Assembly: GCA_004556975.1 (NCBI GenBank)
Contig: SFFD01000014.1
Location: forward strand, 1-31,069
Direction: 5' to 3'
Source: Oscillospiraceae bacterium
GTDB taxonomy: Bacteria > Bacillota > Clostridia > Oscillospirales > Ruminococcaceae
Length of the DNA: 31,069 bases
Shown here: positions 1 through 8,016 of the stretch, piece by piece
Layout of the letters: each line of letters opens with the position of its first letter
How positions within the stretch are numbered: the first letter of the stretch is position 1
Translations under genes and position numbers: made by a program
Notes under the pieces: model-generated
The model's database searches: none
Seen by the model: only the letters and a program-made list of their open reading frames with translations
Told to the model about the DNA's origin: nothing

Positions 1-443
1 AAAAGCCGTAAGACGGTAAAAGAAAAGTTTCGCCCCCTACCCTCACGCTCCCGCGTGAGACTCCCCCCGAAGGGGGGAATAAACGCTCCACCGGAGGCTT
101 GGCGATTTCTAATCGGGGCCGCCTCCCCGACGGGGTCCCGGGCGGATTTTCAGTTTCCCTCGGATGCTCGACCGCCTGAGGTGCTTCGCACCAGCCGAGG
201 CTATTCATTTTAATGCCGCGGCAAAAGGCGGGCACCTATCAAGGCGGCTGAGCCGCAGGTGGCGCGGCAAGGTTCGCGCTCCGTCTCACTCAGTGAGCAC
301 AGGGGAGCCGAGGTTCGCGCTCCGTCTTACTCGGTGGGGGCAGAGGAGCCGCGGTTGGCACGCCAAGCTTCGCGCTCCGAACTTTAGGCGAGGTTTCGCC
401 GCATAAAAAAGTTATAAATTTAATTCAAATACAGGAGGAAAAA
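1..443. repeat. GC-rich intergenic palindromic repeat region upstream of leuS
   Basis: No convincing gene is present; the short open frame at 164-406 has arginine-rich, low-complexity content typical of translated repeats. Self-complementary pieces include CCTCACGC/GCGTGAG near 50-60, CCCCCCGAAGGGGGG near 63-77, and GAGGTGCTTCGCACC near 178-193. A direct repeat with core AGGTTCGCGCTCCGTCT occurs at 270-286 and 311-327 (41 bp apart), with a degenerate third copy (AGCTTCGCGCTCCG) at 366-379. Composition differs sharply from the AT-rich leuS ribosome-binding region at 405-443. It resembles REP/MITE-like intergenic elements common in gut Clostridia genomes, but that is inference. No clear leuS promoter could be picked out. 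Confidence 0.6.
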
Positions 444-2843
444 ATGAAAGGTTACGATTTTACCGCCATTGAAAAAAAGTGGCAGGATATTTGGGACGAA
501 AAAAAGCCCTTTGCCGCCACGGACGATTACACCAAACCGAAATACTACGCTCTGGTTGAGTTCCCCTATCCCTCCGGTCAGGGACTTCATGTGGGCCATC
601 CCCGTTCCTATACCGCTCTTGACATAGTCGCCCGCAAAAAGCGTATGCAGGGCTATAACGTGCTTTACCCCATGGGTTGGGACGCCTTCGGACTTCCTAC
701 CGAAAACTTTGCCATAAAGAACCATATTCACCCCGAAATTGTTACCAAAAACAACGTCGCTCACTTCAAGCAGCAGCTCAAGTCCCTGGGGCTTTCCTTT
801 GATTGGGACAGAGAAATCAACACTACCGACCCCAACTATTATAAATGGACTCAATGGATATTCCTTCAGCTTTATAAACACGGTCTTGCCTATAAAAAAG
901 AGGCGAATGTAAACTGGTGCACCGGCTGCAAGGTTGTTCTTGCAAACGAGGAAGTGGTAAACGGCGTTTGCGAACGCTGCGGAAGCGAGGTTGTTCACAA
1001 GGTAAAATCCCAGTGGATGCTCAAAATTACCGAGTATGCCCAGCGCCTTATTGACGACCTTGCGGACGTGGACTACATTGAGCGCGTAAAGACCTCGCAA
1101 ATCAACTGGATAGGCCGCTCCACCGGCGCAGAGGTCGATTTCGGCACCACGGCGGGCGACAAGCTTACCGTTTACACCACCCGCTGCGACACCCTTTTCG
1201 GCGCGACCTATATGGTAATAAGCCCGGAGCATTCCGTAATTGAAAAATGGGCGGACAAGCTTACCAATATGGACGAAATTCGCGCATATCAGCAGGAGGC
1301 AGCGAAAAAATCCGACTTTGAGCGCACCGAGCTTGCCAAGGACAAAACCGGAGTGGAGCTGAAAGGCGTTCGCGGAATCAACCCCGTTACCGGCAAGGAA
1401 ATTCCCATATTTATTTCCGACTATGTTCTTACCAGCTATGGCACCGGCGCTATTATGGCTGTTCCGGCGCACGATACCCGTGACTGGGAGTTTGCAAAGA
1501 AGTTCGGTCTGCCCATAGTTGAGGTTGTCAAGGGCGGCAACGTAGAAGAAGCCGCATATACCGACTGCGCCACCGGAATTATGGTTAATTCCGGTTTCGA
1601 GGACGGCATGACCGTTGATGAAGCGAAAAAGGCCATGATTGAGTACCTTGAAAAAGAGGGAATCGGTCGTGCAAAGGTGAATTACAAGCTCCGCGACTGG
1701 GTATTCAGCCGCCAGAGATATTGGGGCGAACCTATTCCCATGGTTTACTGTGAAAAATGCGGCTGGCAGCCCATTCCGGAGGATCAGCTTCCGCTTCTTT
1801 TGCCGGAGGTTGATTCCTATGAGCCCACCGATACCGGCGAAAGCCCTCTTTCCAAAATGACCGACTGGGTAAACACCACCTGCCCCTGCTGCGGCGGCCC
1901 GGCAAAGCGCGAAACAGACACCATGCCTCAATGGGCAGGTTCTTCCTGGTACTTCCTGCGCTATTGCGATCCAAAATGCGATACTGCGCTTGCCTCAAAA
2001 GAGGCGCTTGACTACTGGATGCCCGTTGACTGGTACAACGGCGGTATGGAGCACACCACCCTTCACATGCTTTACAGCCGTTTCTGGCACAAATTCCTCT
2101 ATGACATCGGTGTTGTTTCCACAAAAGAGCCTTATAAGAAGCGCACAAGCCACGGCATGATTTTGGGCGAGAACAACGAAAAAATGTCCAAGAGCCGCGG
2201 CAACGTGGTCAACCCTGACGATGTTATCAAAGAGTACGGCGCAGATACCCTTCGCCTTTATGAAATGTTCATCGGCGACTTTGAAAAAGCGGCGCCATGG
2301 AACACAAACTCCATCAAGGGCTGCAAGCGCTTTCTTGACAGGGTATGGGCGCTTCAGGACATCATGCAGGGCGAGGGAATCCGCCCGGAGCTGGAGAGTA
2401 GCTTCCACCGCTGCATAAAGAAAGTCGGCGAGGACGCCGATAATCTTAAGGCAAATACTGCAATCGCCGCCATGATGACCTTGCTTAACGATATAACCGC
2501 TGCCGGCAGCATAACAAAGGATGAATATGAGATTTTTATTACTCTTCTTAATCCTTTTGCACCGCATATTACCGAAGAGATCTGGCAGAACCTCGGTCAC
2601 GGGGAGATGCTTTGTAAGCAGCCCTGGCCGCAGTATGACGAAGCAAAATGCGTTGAATCCACAGTGGAAATGGTGGTTCAGATTTGCGGAAAAATCAAGG
2701 CGCGTATGACCGTTCCCGCAGGCGCGGACAAGGAAGCCTGCCTTGCCGCCGCAAAGGAAGCCGCCGCAAAGGAGCTTGAGGGCAAGACGATTATCAAGGA
2801 AATCGTCGTCCCCGGCAAGCTTGTGAACTTTGTGGTGAAATAA
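444..2843 (+). CDS. leuS: leucyl-tRNA synthetase (LeuRS)
   Basis: Cytoplasmic class I aminoacyl-tRNA synthetase that charges tRNA-Leu with leucine using ATP. The 799-residue product carries the HIGH signature as HVGH (residues 49-52) and the second ATP-site signature KMSKS exactly (residues 580-584). A CP1-type editing region lies between them, and the zinc-type cysteine pairs CTGC and CERC lie near residues 159-179. The tRNA-binding anticodon domain and a short C-terminal domain follow. Length is close to the usual bacterial LeuRS (about 800-880). The ATG follows an AGGAGG about 6 bases upstream (432-437). It stands alone between the 5' repeat region and a strong terminator. No T-box or other leader was recognised upstream. 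Confidence 0.98.
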   Translation: MKGYDFTAIEKKWQDIWDEKKPFAATDDYTKPKYYALVEFPYPSGQGLHVGHPRSYTALDIVARKKRMQGYNVLYPMGWDAFGLPTENFAIKNHIHPEIVTKNNVAHFKQQLKSLGLSFDWDREINTTDPNYYKWTQWIFLQLYKHGLAYKKEANVNWCTGCKVVLANEEVVNGVCERCGSEVVHKVKSQWMLKITEYAQRLIDDLADVDYIERVKTSQINWIGRSTGAEVDFGTTAGDKLTVYTTRCDTLFGATYMVISPEHSVIEKWADKLTNMDEIRAYQQEAAKKSDFERTELAKDKTGVELKGVRGINPVTGKEIPIFISDYVLTSYGTGAIMAVPAHDTRDWEFAKKFGLPIVEVVKGGNVEEAAYTDCATGIMVNSGFEDGMTVDEAKKAMIEYLEKEGIGRAKVNYKLRDWVFSRQRYWGEPIPMVYCEKCGWQPIPEDQLPLLLPEVDSYEPTDTGESPLSKMTDWVNTTCPCCGGPAKRETDTMPQWAGSSWYFLRYCDPKCDTALASKEALDYWMPVDWYNGGMEHTTLHMLYSRFWHKFLYDIGVVSTKEPYKKRTSHGMILGENNEKMSKSRGNVVNPDDVIKEYGADTLRLYEMFIGDFEKAAPWNTNSIKGCKRFLDRVWALQDIMQGEGIRPELESSFHRCIKKVGEDADNLKANTAIAAMMTLLNDITAAGSITKDEYEIFITLLNPFAPHITEEIWQNLGHGEMLCKQPWPQYDEAKCVESTVEMVVQICGKIKARMTVPAGADKEACLAAAKEAAAKELEGKTIIKEIVVPGKLVNFVVK

Positions 2844-2862
2844 GCCGAAAATATTATATAGT

Positions 2863-2892
2863 AAAAAGTCCGGCAGAAATGCCGGACTTTTT
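2863..2892 (+). terminator. intrinsic terminator of leuS
   Basis: A 12-bp perfect stem (AAAAAGTCCGGC / GCCGGACTTTTT) with a 6-base loop ends in a T run, 20 bases after the leuS stop. Confidence 0.93.
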
Positions 2893-2979
2893 GGGTGTAA
2901 AGGCTTTGAAGAGCGGCGACGGCGAGCACAGTGGCGCCGGGAAGCGCCTTGTGCTGCCTTTTTGAGCCTTATTAAACAA

Positions 2980-3010
2980 AAAGGCAGCCCGCCATTGGCG
3001 GACTGCCTTT
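2980..3010 (-). terminator. intrinsic terminator of the surface protein gene
   Basis: The stem AAAGGCAGCCCGCC / GGCGGACTGCCTTT has one mismatch and a 3-base loop. Read on the minus strand it is followed by TTTTTGTTT, and it lies 22 bases past the stop at 3032. Confidence 0.85.
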
Positions 3011-3031
3011 GCTGTAAGCAGTAAAACTTAT

Positions 3032-4267
3032 TTAGTCGTCAAGCTTCTTTTTGCCGAGAAGGAAAAGTGCCACTCCTGCGCCGATGGCGATTACGCCAAG
3101 TCCGACAATGATCCATACCCAAGGAATGCCGCTCTTTTTCTCAACGGGAGCATCAACCTGTTCTGCTTCCGATTCGGAAGAGGAAGGCTCAACCACGGAT
3201 TCCGGTTCGGAGGAGGACTCCGGTTCGGAAGAAACCTCGGATTCCACTATGGACTCCGGCTCGGAGGAGCTTTCCGGCAGGGAGGAGCTTGACTGTGAGG
3301 AGGGCGCCTTCACGCTGCTGGAAACGCTGCTCGGTACGGAGGCAACAGCCTCGGTAACGGTTACGTCAAAGGTGACGGTCTTTTCGCCGTACTTGACGGT
3401 TATGGTCTGAGTACCCACGGTGTCAAGGACGGTGGGTTCGCAGGTGAAGCCCTTGGTAACATCCTCGGTGGCTCCGCTATACTTTTTAAGGCGGAGGGTA
3501 AGTCCGGAAGTATTAAGGCTTTCGCCCTTTGTATAGGTCAGCTTGGTGGGGGCGGAAAGCAGCTCCATTCCGGTAACGGTGTTCGGGTCGGCCTCTTTAA
3601 AGGTTACGCGGAAAGTACCGGTAAGAGTTTTAAGCGTGCCGTCTGTGTCAACGGGAAGGGTGCAGCTTACAACGCAGCTTATGGCAACGTCATCCTGAGT
3701 GAAATATGTAGGAGTTACGCTGCAAAGATCGGTTATATCATATTCAAAAGGCTCGTAGGTCTTTTCATTGCCGTTCACCTTGGCAAGTTTATATGCGGTT
3801 ACAACAACCTTCATGCCGGTGGTGTCAAGAGTGTCGTGAAGATAATACTCGGTTTTCTTCGGCCAGGATTCGATATAAAGAGAATCTTCCTTGACGAATG
3901 CGAAAGGCGCATTTTCGCCGACAGTCATAATGTACGAAACGGTTTTGGAAATTTCGTTGTCATTGGGATAGGGCTTATAATAATTTACACGGAAGTTATA
4001 TGTGCCCGCGGTTTTGGGCGTTCCGGTAAGGGCAAGGGAAAGAGCGTAGTTGTCGTTAGTGCTGGTATAGGTTCCGCTCGCGGTAAGTCCGTCCGGAATT
4101 TCACCGGAAATGGAATAGGAAGTGGCATTGTTTACAACATCAATAACAAGGCCAAACTTTTGGCCGACATAAGCGCCTTTAATTGATGTAACTGCCAATG
4201 CTTCAACAGGAAGAATGGTAATAACCATTAAGGCTGCAAGAAGCATGCATATAATTCTTTTTTTCAT
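3032..4267 (-). CDS. surface-anchored Ig-like domain protein
   Basis: The 411-residue product has an N-terminal signal peptide (about residues 1-25: positive start, hydrophobic core, then LPVEALA). Two or more beta-rich, Ig-like/cadherin-like modules follow. The segment around residues 225-310 has the form of a bacterial Ig-like module, with TKGESLNTSGL and a terminal VTFDVTVTEA. Next comes a Ser/Glu/Pro-rich linker of SSSEPES-type repeats (about 310-375), then one membrane-spanning helix (about 382-404) and a KKKLDD tail. No LPXTG motif is visible, so anchoring is by the C-terminal helix. The ATG has AAGGAGGA upstream. It is probably an extracellular adhesion or wall-associated protein; the ligand is unknown. 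It is a single-gene unit with its own promoter and terminator. Confidence 0.85.
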   Translation of the reverse strand: MKKRIICMLLAALMVITILPVEALAVTSIKGAYVGQKFGLVIDVVNNATSYSISGEIPDGLTASGTYTSTNDNYALSLALTGTPKTAGTYNFRVNYYKPYPNDNEISKTVSYIMTVGENAPFAFVKEDSLYIESWPKKTEYYLHDTLDTTGMKVVVTAYKLAKVNGNEKTYEPFEYDITDLCSVTPTYFTQDDVAISCVVSCTLPVDTDGTLKTLTGTFRVTFKEADPNTVTGMELLSAPTKLTYTKGESLNTSGLTLRLKKYSGATEDVTKGFTCEPTVLDTVGTQTITVKYGEKTVTFDVTVTEAVASVPSSVSSSVKAPSSQSSSSLPESSSEPESIVESEVSSEPESSSEPESVVEPSSSESEAEQVDAPVEKKSGIPWVWIIVGLGVIAIGAGVALFLLGKKKLDD

Positions 4268-4327
4268 TAAAAAAATCCTCCTTGATTTTTAGAAGGGACA
4301 GGGTTGTCCTGTTTTTCTACGCCTTTT

Positions 4328-4356
4328 ATTTTACGACAAAACACGGCAAACTGCAA
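4328..4356 (-). promoter_or_regulatory. predicted sigma-A promoter of the surface protein gene
   Basis: The minus strand reads TTGCAG (4351-4356), a 17-base spacer and TAAAAT (4328-4333), about 60 bases before the start codon. Confidence 0.6.
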
Positions 4357-4508
4357 GGGCATTTTTAGCAAATACCGCACCATAAGGTGGCAAATTCAGA
4401 ATATTAAAGTAAACTTTTTGTGAACAGAATAAATTATAAAAACATAATGGATATTTATAGGAAGAAAGCGGTGCCTAAAGATTTTTTCAAATATTTTCCG
4501 TTTTACTA

Positions 4509-4537
4509 TTGAACTTGCCGAATAAAAAATGTATTAT
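4509..4537 (+). promoter_or_regulatory. predicted sigma-A promoter of the zinc-ribbon protein gene
   Basis: TTGAAC (4509-4514), 17 bases, then TATTAT (4532-4537), 29 bases before the ATG at 4567. Confidence 0.7.
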
Positions 4538-4566
4538 ATATTTATACTGTATGTGAGGTGTGATTT

Positions 4567-5085
4567 ATGCGTAAATGTTCAGACTGCGGTTTTGAATTTG
4601 ACGATGACAAAAGCTTTTGCCCTTCCTGCGGTAAATATATGCCAAAAATAAAGAATCCTTACCCTAATGCCGACTGCAGCCCGGATAATGCTTTCATAGA
4701 GCAGGAACAGCAAAATATTCATGAACCTGCCGCAGATATTTTTGGCGAAGAAAAACCTGCTTTTTTGGCTGAAGAGGGCGCAGGCACGGATTTTGAAGAG
4801 CCGAGGCAAAAGCCGGAGCATGTAAACACGCCCACAACGTGGAGCTTTGTGCTTTCGCTGTTTTTGTTTTCCGTTCCTGTCATCGGCCTTATTTATATGA
4901 TTGTTCTTGCTTTCGGCGGAACAAAATATCCTGCTAAAAAGCACCTTGCCCGGGCGGTTTTTCTTTACAGCTTCATTGTGCTGGTGCTTGTTTCAGCTGC
5001 GGTGCTTATAATGATGCTTGTAATGGGAGAAGAAGAATTCACATTATTTATAAATAGCCTTATTGCTATGAATCCTCTTTGGTGA
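4567..5085 (+). CDS. zinc-ribbon membrane protein of unknown function
   Basis: The 172-residue product opens with a zinc ribbon: CSDC (residues 4-7) and CPSC (residues 18-21). A hydrophilic, acidic linker to about residue 92 follows, then two membrane helices (about residues 96-118 and 130-155) joined by a short KYPAKKH loop. The C-terminus is short and acidic. This architecture (cytosolic zinc ribbon plus C-terminal helices) is common in Clostridia and is usually left as hypothetical. No catalytic motif is seen. The ATG follows GTGAGGTG, and the gene has its own promoter and terminator, so it is monocistronic. Function is unknown. Confidence 0.85.
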   Translation: MRKCSDCGFEFDDDKSFCPSCGKYMPKIKNPYPNADCSPDNAFIEQEQQNIHEPAADIFGEEKPAFLAEEGAGTDFEEPRQKPEHVNTPTTWSFVLSLFLFSVPVIGLIYMIVLAFGGTKYPAKKHLARAVFLYSFIVLVLVSAAVLIMMLVMGEEEFTLFINSLIAMNPLW

Positions 5086-5110
5086 AATAAAAGGTCTGTC
5101 AATATTAAGG

Positions 5111-5144
5111 AAAGGTGAGCGTTTTAATGCTCACCTTTCTGTTT
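5111..5144 (+). terminator. intrinsic terminator of the zinc-ribbon protein gene
   Basis: AAAGGTGAGC / GCTCACCTTT, a 10-bp stem with an 8-base loop, followed by CTGTTT. Confidence 0.85.
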
Positions 5145-5240
5145 ATATGCGCCGCGGTAAAAAAATTGCCGCAACAGGATTTTTTTGCGGTAAAAACCGC
5201 TGATTTTCGGGTGGTAAAAAGATTTGTTTAAAAGCAATAA

Positions 5241-5272
5241 ACGGCGGCGGACACTTTTGGGCCCGCCGCCGT
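5241..5272 (-). terminator. probable terminator of the pyrR-uracil permease operon
   Basis: A perfect 10-bp GC-rich stem (ACGGCGGCGG / CCGCCGCCGT) is followed on the minus strand by TTATTGCTTTT. It lies about 40 bases after the permease stop. The T tract is interrupted. Confidence 0.65.
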
Positions 5273-5311
5273 CTACATAATCTATTTTAAGAGGTAAGGA
5301 GTGAACTTTAT

Positions 5312-6682
5312 TTATTCTGCTTTAGCGGTCTTTTCGCTTTTGCTTTTAAGAATCTGATTTACGATAATGCCTACGATAAGGGCAGCGGCTACGCTGGTAA
5401 CCTTAAGTGCGCCGAAGTTGAAGACAAGTCCGCCGATTCCGAGTACAAGAATTGCTGCGACTACGAAGAGGTTTCTGTCTTCGCCAAGGTCAACGCTCTG
5501 AATCATTTTAAGTCCGGATACTGCGATGAAGCCGTAGAGAACTACGCAGATGCCGCCGAGTACGCAGCTCGGAATGGTGTTTACGAAGGCGACGAAGGGG
5601 CTGAAGAGGGAAAGGAGCATTGCCAGAACCGCGGTGCCCCAGATGGTTACGACAGAAGCGTTTTTGGTTACTGCGACGCAGCCGACGGATTCGCCGTAGG
5701 TAGTGTTGGGGCAGCAGCCGAAGAGTGCACCTGCCATGGAGCCGACGCCGTCGCCGAGAAGGGTTCTGTCAAGGCCGGGGTTTTCAAGAAGGTCGCGCTC
5801 GATGATGGAGGAGATGTTCTTGTGGTCGGCTACATGCTCTGCAAATACTACGAAGGCAACGGGCATATAGAGGAGCATCAGAGTTCCGAAGTCTGCAAAG
5901 GTAAGTGCAAGTCCGCCGTTTTTAATTTCGTTGATTGCTTCGACGAAAGCGAACTTGGGCATATGGAAGAAGCTGCCGAGGTTTATGGTCTTGAAGTTTT
6001 CAACAAGAGCGGTATAGTCGATTACTTTAAGTGCTTCGATGTTGGCTGCATTTCCGATTGCGGTAAAGACGGAAGCAGTAAGGTAGCCGGCAAGTACGCC
6101 TACAAGGAAAGGAATGAGTTTAAGGAAGCCTTTGCCTTTGGTGGAAACAATGATGGTTACAAAGAAGGTAACAAGGCCGCATACGATTGCAACAAGGCTG
6201 TAGCTTTCGCCGGTGGCAGAGGATTTGGTAAGGTCGGATACTGCGTTGGCCGCAAGAGAAAGACCGATAAGCGCAACGGTGGGCCCGATTACAACGGGGG
6301 GCATAAGTTTGTTAAGCCAGCCGGAGCCTACCGCTTTGATGATGAGGGCGATGATTACATAGACAAGGCCCGCAAAGAAAGCGCCCATAACAACTCCGAA
6401 GAAGCCGAACACGGTTGCGGAGTACATGGAAGAAAGGAAAGCGAAGGAGCTTCCGAGAAATACCGGGCTTTTGCTTCTGGTGAAGAGAAGGTATACTATG
6501 GTGCCGACGCCTGCGCCGAAGAGCGCCGCTGCGGGGTCCATTTCAAGGTTTACTGCGCCGTAGGAGTTTACAAGAATCGGAACAACAATGGTTGCGGTGA
6601 TGATTGCAAGAAGCTGCTGAAGTGCGAAGACAATAAGCTGACTGAATTTTGGCTTGTCTTCGACATTGTAAATAAGTTTCAT
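5312..6682 (-). CDS. uraA: uracil permease (NCS2 nucleobase:cation symporter)
   Basis: Integral membrane transporter that imports uracil, predicted proton-coupled. The 456-residue product has many hydrophobic helices and NCS2 hallmarks: an early QQLLAIITATIVVPIL helix, PPVVIGPTVALIGLSLA, a FAEHVADHKN segment with the conserved acidic residue of the substrate site, and GALFGCCPNTTYGESVG. The start was set at the ATG at 6680-6682 because AGGAGG lies about 9 bases upstream. The longer open frame would run into pyrR. It lies 34 bases after pyrR and should share its leader. Uracil specificity is supported by the pyrR linkage; the gene is also called pyrP in this context. Confidence 0.93.
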   Translation of the reverse strand: MKLIYNVEDKPKFSQLIVFALQQLLAIITATIVVPILVNSYGAVNLEMDPAAALFGAGVGTIVYLLFTRSKSPVFLGSSFAFLSSMYSATVFGFFGVVMGAFFAGLVYVIIALIIKAVGSGWLNKLMPPVVIGPTVALIGLSLAANAVSDLTKSSATGESYSLVAIVCGLVTFFVTIIVSTKGKGFLKLIPFLVGVLAGYLTASVFTAIGNAANIEALKVIDYTALVENFKTINLGSFFHMPKFAFVEAINEIKNGGLALTFADFGTLMLLYMPVAFVVFAEHVADHKNISSIIERDLLENPGLDRTLLGDGVGSMAGALFGCCPNTTYGESVGCVAVTKNASVVTIWGTAVLAMLLSLFSPFVAFVNTIPSCVLGGICVVLYGFIAVSGLKMIQSVDLGEDRNLFVVAAILVLGIGGLVFNFGALKVTSVAAALIVGIIVNQILKSKSEKTAKAE

Positions 6683-6716
6683 TTTCTTTCCTCCTGATAA
6701 ATCGATTTCTGTTTCT

Positions 6717-7253
6717 TTATTTTTTGAAAATCTTGACTCCGAACTCTCCGTCAATGGACGGAACCCGGACGGAAACAAGCTCTTCACGGGAAGTGGGTAT
6801 GTTCTTGCCGACGAAGTCCGGCCTGATGGGAAGCTCCCTGTGTCCGCGGTCTATAACCGCAGCAAGCTGGATATTTGCCGGGCGGCCCTGCTTAAGAAGG
6901 CAGTCAATGGCGGCTCTTGCCGTCCGCCCGGTGTATATCACATCGTCAACAAGAACAATGGTCTTTCCGGTAACATCAAAGGGCAAATCAGATTCGCTTA
7001 TCTTCGGAAAATTTCCAAGTTCGGAAAGGTCGTCGCGGTAAAGCGTAATGTCAAGCGTTCCGACAGGAACTTCCGCACCCTCAATATTGAGGATATTGTC
7101 CCTTATCATCCCGGCAATAGGAACTCCGCGCCGCTTGATTCCTACAAGGCAGAGATTTTCCGTTCCGCCGTTGTGCTCAAGAATCTGGTGCGACATTCTT
7201 ATAAGGCAGCGCCTTAAAGTGTCGGCATCCATAATTTCAGCCTTGAATTCCAA
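6717..7253 (-). CDS. pyrR: bifunctional pyrimidine operon regulator / uracil phosphoribosyltransferase PyrR
   Basis: PyrR binds pyr mRNA when UMP/UTP is high and causes premature termination; it also has weak uracil phosphoribosyltransferase activity. The 178-residue product shows the type I PRTase PRPP loop VLVDDVIYTGRTARAA (about residues 99-114) and the LVGIKRRGVPIA segment, at the normal family length. It is the first gene of a two-gene unit with the uracil permease, and a PyrR-type binding element and attenuator precede it, so it is probably autoregulated. The ATG is preceded by an unremarkable ribosome site (TTTTGATTGG), possibly reflecting attenuation control. Confidence 0.97.
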   Translation of the reverse strand: MEFKAEIMDADTLRRCLIRMSHQILEHNGGTENLCLVGIKRRGVPIAGMIRDNILNIEGAEVPVGTLDITLYRDDLSELGNFPKISESDLPFDVTGKTIVLVDDVIYTGRTARAAIDCLLKQGRPANIQLAAVIDRGHRELPIRPDFVGKNIPTSREELVSVRVPSIDGEFGVKIFKK

Positions 7254-7285
7254 TCAAAAAACCGCCCTTTCGTAATTTTTCCATC

Positions 7286-7386
7286 AAAAAAAGCCTTGCC
7301 CTATGGCAAGACTGCAGAAAAACACCCGGTATTCCGGTAAACTTGGTTTTCTGATCTTGCCGGTCTCTCTGTACCGTCTTTAAAGA
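7286..7386 (-). promoter_or_regulatory. PyrR-binding transcription attenuator leader
   Basis: On the minus strand the leader carries GACGGTACAGAGAGACCG (about 7361-7380), the CAGAGAG-loop hairpin typical of PyrR binding sites. An intrinsic terminator CTTGCC-ATAG-GGCAAG plus GCTTTTTTT follows (about 7286-7310). The GGCAAG just after the binding hairpin (about 7356-7361) can pair with the CTTGCC of the terminator, giving the alternative antiterminator. Known logic of the family: UMP-bound PyrR stabilises the binding hairpin, blocks the antiterminator and stops transcription. Confidence 0.88.
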
Positions 7387-7399
7387 TCGTTCACGAAGT

Positions 7400-7428
7400 A
7401 TATTAGCACAACCCGCCGCGGATTGCAA
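7400..7428 (-). promoter_or_regulatory. predicted sigma-A promoter of pyrR-uraA
   Basis: TTGCAA (7423-7428), a 17-base spacer and TAATAT (7400-7405) on the minus strand, directly upstream of the attenuator. Confidence 0.8.
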
Positions 7429-7618
7429 GCCCTTTTTTAGATTTTTTCAATTTTTTTCGACAAAAGCACAAATGTAATATTATAACTTTTCTATAATAAG
7501 CAACGATGTTAATACCCACCGATTGACCCTCCAAGCATTGTTTCCATAAAAATAAACGCCAAAAAAATTTTTGATGCAAACAGCGCAGTTAAAAGAGGCG
7601 CAAATTAAAGCAAACAAA

Positions 7619-7648
7619 GTGCCCCGTGCTCATTTGAGCACGGGGCAC
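7619..7648 (-). terminator. terminator of the DUF1538/PII-like operon
   Basis: A 14-bp perfect palindrome (GTGCCCCGTGCTCA / TGAGCACGGGGCAC) lies 13 bases after the second PII-like stop, followed on the minus strand by TTTGTTTG. Its core recurs after mgtE and pheT. Confidence 0.85.
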
Positions 7649-7660
7649 CCGACTATAAAA

Positions 7661-8011
7661 TTATTTTTTTTCGCTTTCAAAAGGCTTGTTAAAGTGCGCA
7701 ATTCCGGCAATATCCGTTACGGGAAGCGAGAAGGTAATACCTGCGCCCTCGCTGTTAAGCCCAACCTTGCGGGCAATTGCCTGCATAATGCCAAGGCGCA
7801 GCTCACCGTCGGCCACAATCAAAATCATTTCTTTTTCGGGGTGTATGGAAATTCCGAAAAAGCTTTCCGTTTCGTTCAGCCCTGCGCCGTGGGCATACAT
7901 AACCGTACCGCCGCGGGCGCCTGCGTCACGGGCAGCGTCCATAACATCATCGGAATATCCGCGGTTTACTATTGTTATAATAAGCGCATATGCGCTTTTT
8001 CTCTCATCCAT
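7661..8011 (-). CDS. PII-like signalling protein (second of a tandem pair)
   Basis: A 116-residue protein with the PII/GlnB ferredoxin-like layout: beta1 ALIITIVNRG (residues 8-17), a helix, a GGTVMYAHGAG strand-loop, a second beta-alpha unit MILIVADGELRLGIMQAIARK, a B-loop-like GLNSEGAGITFSLPV (about 84-98), and a C-terminal IAGIAHF strand. The region matching the T-loop is much shorter than in GlnB and lacks the uridylylated tyrosine. It is related to but distinct from classic GlnB/GlnK. The start follows GGAGGAGGG; the gap to the preceding PII-like gene is 5 bases, so translation is probably coupled. Linkage to the DUF1538 transporter suggests it controls that transporter. The ligand is unknown. 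Confidence 0.82.
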   Translation of the reverse strand: MDERKSAYALIITIVNRGYSDDVMDAARDAGARGGTVMYAHGAGLNETESFFGISIHPEKEMILIVADGELRLGIMQAIARKVGLNSEGAGITFSLPVTDIAGIAHFNKPFESEKK

Positions 8012-8016
8012 GATGT

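Noticed and set aside
164..406. Arg-rich 80-codon open frame before leuS
   Set aside because: It lies inside the palindromic repeat block, with no ribosome site and low-complexity content.
1..410. CRISPR array
   Set aside because: The direct repeats are imperfect, only two to three copies, with unequal spacing, and no cas gene is nearby.
420..1931. Long open frame on the minus strand opposite leuS (503 codons)
   Set aside because: It is antisense to a certain leuS gene, has no family resemblance, and arises from the codon bias of leuS. Similar frames opposite pheT, mgtE, the uracil permease and the M42 genes were rejected for the same reason.
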